7,198 nt of DNA from Patescibacteria group bacterium. GTDB lineage: Bacteria; Patescibacteriota; Gracilibacteria; UBA1369; JAHJTR01. The stretch is taken from assembly GCA_018829865.1 (NCBI GenBank), contig JAHJTR010000120.1:1-7198 (forward strand), read 5' to 3'. The notes under the pieces are model-generated. The model saw only the letters and a program-made list of their open reading frames with translations. It was not told the DNA's origin and searched no databases. A program made the translations under genes and the position numbers. Shown one piece after another: positions 1 through 5,684 of the stretch (position 1 is its first letter; every line of letters starts with the position of its first letter).

Positions 1-861
1 CTGTTTGCTGAGGAATTCGAGAGCATCTTCTTTTTCAACTTCCAGTCCTTTATTTTTACAAATTGAGATCATTTGATCATTTGAATCAATTCCTTTGGCA
101 TCAATATTATAATACTTAAGTGTTTCAAGAAATTCTCCGCGGCCGCATCCGATATCAAGTATATTTGATTGTCCTTTGAAGAATTCCATATAGTCTGATT
201 GTTTGCTTTGACTATTATCTTCTAGTTGGCGGAATGTATCTTCGAATGCAAGGTAGTTAATATCAATTTCAGGATTTATTTGTTCTTTAACATCTTTGAT
301 TTCCAGCTCAATGTGTTCTTTAACATCTTTGATTTCCAGCTCAATGTGTTCTTTAACATCTTTGATTTCCAGTTCAATGTGTTCTTTAAGATTGTCTATT
401 TTGGCTATGATATTGTTTTTATTGGTTTCATTGGATTTAATGATAACTTTTAGAGCTTCGGCTAGCTTTTGATTTTGTTTTAACAGCTCTTGGATATGAT
501 TTTCATTATTGTTGTTTATTTTGTCGATTTTTTGATTAACTAATGAAAAATTACTTATTGTTTCGTGATTAAAGCGTTCTTGTGTGCTTACTAGAATTTC
601 AGTGACTTGTTTAACTACCGTGTATAGTTTTCTTTTTACCCAATTAATAATTTTAGGTTTTAATCCTTTGGTTGGATTTATTGGAATACGGTATTTGTTT
701 AGTAGGGATGCATCGGAAAAATAAACATCTTTATGTTTTGTTATTTCTTGTTTATCACCAATAAAAACCTCTCTCTTAGGTATACTTTCAATTCTTTTTT
801 GAAGAATTAGTTTTTCCAAAGTTTTGGATATTTTTTCAGTATTGTCTTCGCTTTTCTGCAT
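1..861 (-). CDS. SAM-dependent methyltransferase with long N-terminal coiled coil, partial (C-terminus off left edge)
   Basis: The frame is open from an ATG at 861 to the window edge, giving 287 residues without a stop; an in-frame TAA at 876-874 rules out an upstream start. Residues 1-110 are Lys-rich and helical. Residues 110-200 look like a coiled coil, including three tandem copies of KEHIELEIKDV at 159-191. A Class I methyltransferase fold then begins: motif I ILDIGCGRGEFL at 234-245, and an acidic residue near GIDSN (257-261) in the usual ribose-contact position. The preceding YLAFEDTFR (203-210) and the spacing resemble methyltransferases of polysaccharide loci that have an N-terminal helical region. 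The acceptor is not determinable; a sugar hydroxyl or terminal sugar on a D-rhamnose-containing glycan is inferred from the neighbours. Only 7 nt separate it from the gmd stop codon, so it is probably co-transcribed. No Shine-Dalgarno sequence is evident. The catalytic half and any further domain lie outside the window. Confidence 0.88.
   Translation of the reverse strand, partial: MQKSEDNTEKISKTLEKLILQKRIESIPKREVFIGDKQEITKHKDVYFSDASLLNKYRIPINPTKGLKPKIINWVKRKLYTVVKQVTEILVSTQERFNHETISNFSLVNQKIDKINNNNENHIQELLKQNQKLAEALKVIIKSNETNKNNIIAKIDNLKEHIELEIKDVKEHIELEIKDVKEHIELEIKDVKEQINPEIDINYLAFEDTFRQLEDNSQSKQSDYMEFFKGQSNILDIGCGRGEFLETLKYYNIDAKGIDSNDQMISICKNKGLEVEKEDALEFLSKQ
281..389 (-). repeat. 33-bp in-frame tandem repeat, 3.3 copies, inside the methyltransferase gene
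   Basis: Units at 281-313, 314-346 and 347-379 are followed by a 10-nt partial copy at 380-389. The first two units are identical. The third differs by one base, which is synonymous (GAA versus GAG). Each unit encodes the 11-residue peptide KEHIELEIKDV. Eleven residues is a hendecad, a period compatible with a coiled coil, so copy-number changes would lengthen or shorten a rod without breaking frame or helical phase. Near-identity at DNA level implies recent duplication or slippage. Confidence 0.95.
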
Positions 862-868
862 GAATCGG

Positions 869-1846
869 TTAGGTTATTTTTTCAAGCCTTTTTAAGTCTT
901 CTTCGATCATGCTTTGTATAAGTTGTTCGAAGTTGATTTTTGGCTGCCAGTTCAGTGTTTCTTTGATCTTTTTCGGGTTGCCTTTTAATTCGTGTAATTC
1001 AGCGGGGCGCATGTATTTTTCGGAGGTTTTTACATAATTTTGCCAGTTGTCCAGTCCGGCGGCTTTGAATGCAGCTTCACAAAAGTCTCTGACGCTATGG
1101 TTTTCTCCGGTGGCTACCACATAATCGTCAGGTTTATCTTTTTGGAGCATTAGCCACATCGCCTCGACATAATCTCCGGCAAATCCCCAATCTCTTTTGC
1201 TCTCTAAGTTACCAAGAATGAGCTCCTTTGCTTTCCCAAGCTTGATTTTGGCTGCGCCGTCGGTGATTTTGCGTGTAACAAATTCGATTCCGCGTAAAGG
1301 GGATTCATGATTGAAGAGAATACCGCTGCAATTAAACATATCGTAGCTTTCGCGATAATTTATGGTGATCCAGTGGCCATAAAGTTTTGCGACTGCATAA
1401 GGGCTGCGTGGATGGAAAGGTGTGTTTTCGTCTTGCATTCCGTCTACATTACTATTGCCATACATTTCACTGGTGCTTGCTTGGTAAAAACGAGCTTCCG
1501 GGGCAAAGTTTCGAGTGGCGTTAAGCATGCGGGCAACTCCGAGTCCATCGATTTCGCCTGTAAGTACCGCTTGATCCCATGAAGTTCCTACAAAACTTTG
1601 CGCTGCCAAATTATAAATTTCAGTAGGTCTGGTTTTTTTGATAATGGTATTTAAGGAGCCTTCGTCCAATAAATCTCCATCCATAATTTCTATTTCGTTT
1701 TCAACTTCAAGATGTTTTAATCTCCATAAATTTGGTGTACTGAGTCTTCTGGCAATTCCATAAACTTTGTAGCCTTTTTCTAAAAGTAGTTTTGCGAGAT
1801 ATGCGCCATCTTGGCCTGTAACTCCTGTAATTAATGCACTTTTCAT
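869..1846 (-). CDS. gmd: GDP-mannose 4,6-dehydratase
   Basis: This cytoplasmic extended short-chain dehydrogenase converts GDP-D-mannose to GDP-4-keto-6-deoxy-D-mannose using NADP(H). The 325 residues match the short Gmd form known from Pseudomonas (about 323 residues) rather than the roughly 373-residue enterobacterial form. The nucleotide-binding loop GVTGQDG is at residues 8-14 and RR at 33-34 lies in the usual cofactor or tetramer-contact region. The catalytic set is intact: Thr125 and Glu127 in STSEMYG, and Tyr150 and Lys154 in SPYAVAK. Substrate-binding signatures ILFNHESPLRG (176-186) and KRDWGFAGDYVEAMW (217-231) are present. It starts at the ATG at 1846, 10 nt after the rmd stop, with no clear Shine-Dalgarno sequence. 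With rmd immediately upstream the product is most simply channelled to GDP-D-rhamnose, but the fcl gene at 5685-6695 could draw on the same intermediate. Confidence 0.97.
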   Translation of the reverse strand: MKSALITGVTGQDGAYLAKLLLEKGYKVYGIARRLSTPNLWRLKHLEVENEIEIMDGDLLDEGSLNTIIKKTRPTEIYNLAAQSFVGTSWDQAVLTGEIDGLGVARMLNATRNFAPEARFYQASTSEMYGNSNVDGMQDENTPFHPRSPYAVAKLYGHWITINYRESYDMFNCSGILFNHESPLRGIEFVTRKITDGAAKIKLGKAKELILGNLESKRDWGFAGDYVEAMWLMLQKDKPDDYVVATGENHSVRDFCEAAFKAAGLDNWQNYVKTSEKYMRPAELHELKGNPKKIKETLNWQPKINFEQLIQSMIEEDLKRLEKIT

Positions 1847-1856
1847 ATTAAAAAAT

Positions 1857-2774
1857 TTAAGAAATTTGTTTGTCCCAGTAATTTAGTATGCCTGTAAGAG
1901 TATCGTCGATAGTATATTCAGGTTTCCACTCTGTGTCATGCGAAAATTTGCTGTAATCACAGATTAATTCGGGGATGTCTGATGGGCGGAGGCGTTTTGG
2001 GTCCAGTTTATGTGTGACTTCGATCTTTGCCAGGTTGATTAGTTTGTCGAGAATATCCTCAATTTTATAGCCATTTCTGCTGCCAATATTATATATTTCT
2101 CCGGGTTTTCCTTTTGTGGCTGCTAAATAATATCCTCTAACAATATCTCTTACATCTGAGAAATCTCTGATTGCTTCAAGGTTTCCGGTTTCGATTACGG
2201 GTTTGGTTAGTCCCTTTTTAATCTCGATTATTTGCTTGGCGAATGCGGGAACTACAAATTCTTCGGTTTGATTTGGTCCGATGTGGTTGAAACTGCGCAT
2301 AATTACGCAGGGAATGCTTGGATATTCTTTTGCTAATTTTTCTTGCTCAATTCGTGATTCAGCGTAAGGGCTATCTGATTTTAGCGGCTCTGTTTCGTCG
2401 ATTGGGGATTTTGTGGGTTTGCCATAAACATGTGAAGAGCTGATAATTATGATTTTGGGCGGAGGATTTAGAGCTGATGCCGCTTCAAAAAGATTTCGGG
2501 TTCCTTCAACGTTGATTTTCATAGTTAATTCCGGCTGTTTAAAGCTTTGTGCGGGTGAGCTTAGCCCTGCCAAATGAAAAATGACATTCGGTTTGGTTTT
2601 ATTTATTATTTCGGTGAGTTTTTTTTTATCCAGTATATCGAGACAAAAGGTTTTTTGTTCGTCGCAGCTTGTTCTATCGGCTCCGTAGACCTCAATATTT
2701 TTTTCTTCAAGATATTTTTGCAGATAAGGCCCTACAAATCCGTTGATTCCTGTTATGAAGGCTTTTTTAATCAT
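1857..2774 (-). CDS. rmd: GDP-4-keto-6-deoxy-D-mannose reductase (GDP-D-rhamnose forming)
   Basis: This extended SDR of 305 residues has the Rossmann loop GINGFVG at 9-15, HLAG at 67-70 and a serine-rich strand ISSSHVYG at 111-118. The signatures RSFNHIGPNQ (160-169), NLEAIRDFSDVRDIV (198-212) and RLRPSD (261-266) are typical of Rmd, the 4-reductase producing GDP-D-rhamnose. A GDP-6-deoxy-D-talose-forming homologue is the main alternative. Adjacent gmd supplies its substrate, which supports the Rmd call. The oddity is the active site: the family YxxxK appears as Tyr137-Ala-Glu-Ser-Arg141, with Arg encoded by CGA at 2354-2352, so the usual lysine is missing. The start ATG overlaps the upstream glycosyltransferase stop as ATGA (2774-2771), a translational-coupling arrangement. 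Length is normal and nothing else suggests decay. Confidence 0.88.
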   Translation of the reverse strand: MIKKAFITGINGFVGPYLQKYLEEKNIEVYGADRTSCDEQKTFCLDILDKKKLTEIINKTKPNVIFHLAGLSSPAQSFKQPELTMKINVEGTRNLFEAASALNPPPKIIIISSSHVYGKPTKSPIDETEPLKSDSPYAESRIEQEKLAKEYPSIPCVIMRSFNHIGPNQTEEFVVPAFAKQIIEIKKGLTKPVIETGNLEAIRDFSDVRDIVRGYYLAATKGKPGEIYNIGSRNGYKIEDILDKLINLAKIEVTHKLDPKRLRPSDIPELICDYSKFSHDTEWKPEYTIDDTLTGILNYWDKQIS

Positions 2775-4003
2775 GTAAAAAAATGTGTCTTAAATATTTT
2801 CTCAAAAAAATTGTCTATGTTTTTGTAGAACTGGTCGTAAGAAAAGTAATTGCTTTTCTTGATATTATCAATGATAAAATCGTATTTATTTTTATTTTTT
2901 GAGATGATTGTTGTTTTGTTTTGTAGTTCTTTGATTGAATTGATTAGAAAGCCATTTACATTATTTTTGATGATTTCTTTTTGGCCGCCGCAGTTTACAC
3001 TGATTGGTACGCAAAAATTTTGCATGGCCTCTGCTGTTGTCATGCCGAAGTGCTCCATTTGATGGGGGCGATTTTCGTTTAGTCCGCACAAATGCCAGAA
3101 TATTTTAGCTTTTTGATATAGCTCTTTGATTTCTTGTTGTGAAATGTTGGTTTTGATTTCTATTGGAGCGTCGGTTTTTTTTGCTTCGTTTTTAAGTTTT
3201 TCCAAATATGGATTGGGGTCACATGATCCTCCTGCCAAAACTAATTTCCAATTTTTAAATATTTCATGATTTTTTTTATGTAAATCACTGAAGGCTTCAA
3301 TCATTTTATGTTGCTGTTTGCTGCCGCCTTCCTCAAATCTGGAAACAGATAAAATTATATTATTTTTAGATTTTTTCTTGGTGCGCATATTAACGCCCGG
3401 ATAAATACGGGTGCTTTGGCTAATCGACCACTTATTTTTAAGCCATTTTTTGCCGAAATTTGAGTTAACGATAAAGTAGTCGTAATTGTCGATTTTAAAA
3501 TCGCGATTTCTTTCTTGATCGGGAAAGTGGCAGATAAAAATCGAAATAGCTGAAAGTGGCTTTATATACGGGTGCATGTTGGCATTGATAAAAATGTCGT
3601 AATTGGCGGATTCTTTTTCGATATCGATGAAGGTTTTTTTATCTTTTTTAAGGATTGGATAAACGTAAGGGGCGTTTTCGTATTCTTTAATTGGAATGAT
3701 TTTTAGTTTACACTTGCTTAAATCGATGTCGTACCAATTTTTTATGGTTTTGAAATCTATTTTTTTATGAGCGTAAAAGGTGATATCGCATTTGTTTTGG
3801 AGGCGACTGGCGATCATTGCCGCATATTTTTGACCACCACCCGCAAAGTGAAAGGCGTGGTCGTAAATGGCGATTTTAATCTTTTTTTTAGATAAAACGT
3901 GTTTGAGTTGTTTTATTTTTTTAAGCGTTTTAAAGCTGCCCTCTTTTTTTTTGTAGAGGTCAAGGATTTTGATGATTTTTTGATCAATGTCTGGAATTTG
4001 CAT
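2771..4003 (-). CDS. Glycosyltransferase family 4 (GT-B fold)
   Basis: This retaining-type glycosyltransferase has 410 residues. After a Lys-rich N-terminal stretch of about 40 residues, the first GT-B domain begins at IKIAIYDHAFHFAGGGQKYA (42-61), where the glycine-rich AGGGQ loop is the usual N-terminal GT4 feature. The donor-binding domain begins near NIILSVSRFEEGG (215-227), with Arg222 and Lys229 in the expected phosphate-contact positions. It contains the EX7E motif as Glu317 and Glu325 in EHFGMTTAE, followed by CGGQKEII. There is no signal peptide or transmembrane segment, so it probably acts at the cytoplasmic face of the membrane. From context a GDP-linked donor such as GDP-D-rhamnose is plausible but unproven; donor and acceptor cannot be read from sequence. 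A weak GAGAG lies a few bases before the ATG. It overlaps rmd by 4 nt and lies 45 nt after the 142-residue gene. Confidence 0.92.
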   Translation of the reverse strand: MQIPDIDQKIIKILDLYKKKEGSFKTLKKIKQLKHVLSKKKIKIAIYDHAFHFAGGGQKYAAMIASRLQNKCDITFYAHKKIDFKTIKNWYDIDLSKCKLKIIPIKEYENAPYVYPILKKDKKTFIDIEKESANYDIFINANMHPYIKPLSAISIFICHFPDQERNRDFKIDNYDYFIVNSNFGKKWLKNKWSISQSTRIYPGVNMRTKKKSKNNIILSVSRFEEGGSKQQHKMIEAFSDLHKKNHEIFKNWKLVLAGGSCDPNPYLEKLKNEAKKTDAPIEIKTNISQQEIKELYQKAKIFWHLCGLNENRPHQMEHFGMTTAEAMQNFCVPISVNCGGQKEIIKNNVNGFLINSIKELQNKTTIISKNKNKYDFIIDNIKKSNYFSYDQFYKNIDNFFEKIFKTHFFT

Positions 4004-4048
4004 TAAGCTCTCATTTTTAGATAGTTTGGCCTGGTTTTTAATATTTTT

Positions 4049-4477
4049 TTAATCTTTTTCCCCGGGGATTTTTGTGTTTTTTTCGGTGGATGATATTTGG
4101 ATGTTATCTTGATTTAGAGTGGATCTAAGATCAAGAATGTCTTTCCTTAGTGATTTTAAGTAATTGAGGGTTTGGATATTGTAGAGTTCTTGTGTTGTTA
4201 ATACTTCTTTTATGTGTTCGTCCACTTCTTTGTAGAACTTTTTGCGGATGAAATCTAAAATTCGGCCTACTATTTTGCGTGGAGATTTATGATTGATCAG
4301 TTTTTGGCTTAATTCACTGTTTTTTTCTAGAATTTGTTCGATTCTTTCAATAGGGGGGAGGTTTTCGATTTTTTCACTTTTATTAGAATCTGAGTGAATG
4401 CCTACGACTTTTTTTTCTAATTCTTTTTCCAGTTTTTCCAGATATTGAGCCAATTTGTGGGCATTTGAACTCTGCAT
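4049..4477 (-). CDS. Small Lys/Glu-rich coiled-coil protein, resembling the N-terminal module of the methyltransferase
   Basis: This 142-residue hypothetical protein is the first gene of the minus-strand operon. It has no signal peptide or membrane segment. Residues 7-24 are heptad-like (LAQYLEKLEKELEKKV) and 41-62 are again helical. The segment at 70-115 (GRILDFIRKKFYKE, then EVLTTQELYNIQTL) aligns without gaps to residues 68-113 of the methyltransferase at the left end. There are about nine identities, including a TQE..xN core, and many conservative matches. Similar amphipathic basic helices followed by a Q..FN-like core precede the catalytic domain in many polysaccharide-locus methyltransferases and glycosyltransferases, so this looks like a free-standing version of that module. 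It could be a scaffold or oligomerisation partner, or a remnant of a larger enzyme; no catalytic domain is present. The tail (125-142) is polar and probably disordered. The start ATG has no Shine-Dalgarno sequence. Confidence 0.75.
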   Translation of the reverse strand: MQSSNAHKLAQYLEKLEKELEKKVVGIHSDSNKSEKIENLPPIERIEQILEKNSELSQKLINHKSPRKIVGRILDFIRKKFYKEVDEHIKEVLTTQELYNIQTLNYLKSLRKDILDLRSTLNQDNIQISSTEKNTKIPGEKD

Positions 4478-4524
4478 TGTTTAGGGTTTTTTAGGAGTAA
4501 TAATAGAGGTAATGATTGTATGTT

Positions 4525-4553
4525 ATTTAAGCAATTTTTTTGGTATTTGTAAA
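4525..4553 (-). promoter_or_regulatory. Possible promoter for the minus-strand operon
   Basis: On the minus strand, TTTACA (4553-4548, five of six matches to the -35 consensus) is followed after 17 nt by TTAAAT (4530-4525, four of six matches to the -10 consensus). It lies about 50 nt upstream of the first operon gene. In AT-rich DNA such matches arise easily, and a second -10-like hexamer, TACAAT (4520-4515), is also present without a good -35. Confidence 0.25.
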
Positions 4554-4627
4554 GCAGAATTGAGGTGATGTTTGATATGGGAGTAAGTAATGGGACAATT
4601 CGTTGGTTTGTCGCATTGAAAGGATGG

Positions 4628-4641
4628 TAGGATTGATCCTA
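4628..4641. repeat. Short inverted repeat in the intergenic region
   Basis: TAGGAT and ATCCTA are separated by two bases, forming an almost continuous 14-bp dyad (a 5-bp stem with a 4-base loop if folded). It could be an operator half-site pair or chance. About 30 bp downstream lie two overlapping small palindromes, GGTCGACC (4673-4680) and ACCGGT (4678-4683). No regulator family is identifiable. Confidence 0.3.
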
Positions 4642-4734
4642 ATTCTAATTGAGGAAATGAATTTTTCTGGTGGGTCGACCGGTGGTGAAGATGAACTATT
4701 TTAGTGTGCTTATTATTGCAGTAAAGTAGTTTTC

Positions 4735-4764
4735 TTGCTTTTTACCTTCAATATCTATTATATT
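4735..4764 (+). promoter_or_regulatory. Possible promoter for thi4-fcl
   Basis: TTGCTT (4735-4740) and TATATT (4759-4764) are separated by 18 nt and lie about 30 bp before the thi4 ATG, so the transcript would have only a short leader. The spacing and hexamers fit a sigma-70-type promoter moderately. The call rests on pattern alone in AT-rich sequence. A leader this short would leave no room for a riboswitch. Confidence 0.3.
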
Positions 4765-4796
4765 TCGTCTGAATAAAATAAATTTTTTAACATAAT

Positions 4797-5657
4797 ATGA
4801 ATATGGATAAACCAATTTTTGCGCCGGCTTCTGAGGCGAGTGTTACTAGGGCGATGATTAGTCGTCATTGGAAGAAGTTTGATGAGTATATTGAGAGTGA
4901 TGTGATTGTGGTGGGGGCAGGGCCTGCGGGGCTTGTTGCTGCTTATGAGCTTGCTAAGAATGGTGTTAAGGTGATGCTTCTTGAGCGAAATAATTATTTG
5001 GGTGGCGGAATGTATCTTGGTGGATATGGTGTGCCTGATATGGTTGTGCGCAAACCCGGTAATTTTATTTTGGATGAATTAAATATTAAATATGAGGAGA
5101 CTGAAGAGGGTCTTTGCGTTGTGAATGCGCCTTTGGTTGCGGGAAAATTGATTGCTGCAGCTTGTGAGGCTGGGGCTTTTGTTGTGAATTTAACTTTATG
5201 TGAAGATGTTGTTATCAATGATGATAATGAAGTTGGTGGAGTTGTAATCAACTGGGCGCCTGTTAAGTCTTTGCCTAGAGAAATTACTTGTGTGGATCCT
5301 GTTGCTATGGAATCCAAAGTTGTGATTGGTACTACCGGTCATGATGAGGCGAGTATTGCGGCCAGACTTGCGAAAGCCGGTTTGATTGCTCCAATGAAAG
5401 GCATGGGAATGATGAATATTCGTGCTTCGGAGGATGAAGTTGTTAAAAATACTGTTGAAGTTTATCCGGGCGTTATTTTGGCCGGTATGGAAGCTGCGGC
5501 TTATTTTGGACTTCATCGTATGGGGCCGACCTTTGGTGCTATGTTCCTCTCAGGAAAACGTGCTGCTGATGTTGCTATGACTAAGCTTGGAGTTAAGAAA
5601 GCTTCTGAGTCAACAGAAATCGAGCAACTGGAGGAATTGGCAGTGATGACTGCTTAA
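4797..5657 (+). CDS. thi4: Thi4-family thiazole synthase (ADP-thiazole synthase) with an active-site cysteine
   Basis: This FAD/NAD-fold protein of 286 residues makes the ADP-thiazole precursor of thiamin from NAD, glycine and a sulfur source. The dinucleotide loop VVGAGPAGLVAAYELA is at 38-53, followed by LLERNNYLGGGMYLGG (61-76), MVVRKPG (82-88), GVVINWAPV (148-156), TGHDE (180-184) and the family signature RMGPTFGAM (241-249). Cys165 in TCVDP aligns with the cysteine before MDP in yeast and plant enzymes, which donates its own sulfur in a single turnover. Many archaeal sulfide-using enzymes have histidine there (for example LHVDP). The C-terminus extends about 20 polar residues beyond LGVKK. 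ATGs at 4797 and 4803 are both possible starts and neither has a Shine-Dalgarno sequence. No other thiamin gene is in the window. The stop is a double TAATAA, and fcl follows after 27 nt in the same frame. Confidence 0.93.
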   Translation: MNMDKPIFAPASEASVTRAMISRHWKKFDEYIESDVIVVGAGPAGLVAAYELAKNGVKVMLLERNNYLGGGMYLGGYGVPDMVVRKPGNFILDELNIKYEETEEGLCVVNAPLVAGKLIAAACEAGAFVVNLTLCEDVVINDDNEVGGVVINWAPVKSLPREITCVDPVAMESKVVIGTTGHDEASIAARLAKAGLIAPMKGMGMMNIRASEDEVVKNTVEVYPGVILAGMEAAAYFGLHRMGPTFGAMFLSGKRAADVAMTKLGVKKASESTEIEQLEELAVMTA

Positions 5658-5684
5658 TAATCGACGTGGATAACCTCCTACAAG

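Larger units (their letters stand above)
4478..4796. other. Divergent intergenic region (319 bp) between the glycan operon and thi4
   Basis: This gap should hold the promoters for both the minus-strand operon and the plus-strand thi4-fcl pair. It is AT-rich, with a more G-rich patch around 4620-4690. I see small inverted repeats at 4628-4641 and 4673-4683. I found no TPP riboswitch: neither a CUGAGA-type nor an ACC-CUGAUCUGG-type conserved block is present. There is no tRNA. The only open frames are very short, for example 4568-4630, and not convincing. Confidence 0.7.

Noticed and set aside
226..453. Plus-strand open frame with FNIFDFQ-type repeats
   Set aside because: It is the antisense shadow of the 33-bp repeat in the methyltransferase gene, whose minus-strand frame gives a clear SAM-binding domain.
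2771..2773. Possible reassignment of TGA to glycine or tryptophan, as in some candidate-phylum bacteria
   Set aside because: The large genes have no internal TGA, the GT4 gene ends with TGA in a normal ATGA overlap, and fcl also ends at TGA at the expected family length.
4060..4067. CCCCGGGG palindrome flanked by T/A runs at the end of the 142-residue gene
   Set aside because: It lies inside codons for Pro-Gly-Glu-Lys, has no loop for a stable hairpin, and is followed directly by the next operon gene, so a terminator is unlikely.
4568..4630. Twenty-codon plus-strand frame with a GAGGTG nearby, as a leader peptide
   Set aside because: The composition shows no attenuator-like codon run, no paired terminator/antiterminator follows, and an open frame this short is expected by chance.
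5212..5227. TTATCA-ATGA-TGATAA inverted repeat inside thi4
   Set aside because: It is short, AT-rich and explained by the codons for Ile-Asn-Asp-Asp-Asn; no regulatory context.
4994..5516. Minus-strand open frames of about 106 residues opposite thi4
   Set aside because: They lie wholly inside a strongly conserved Thi4 coding frame and show no recognisable domain.
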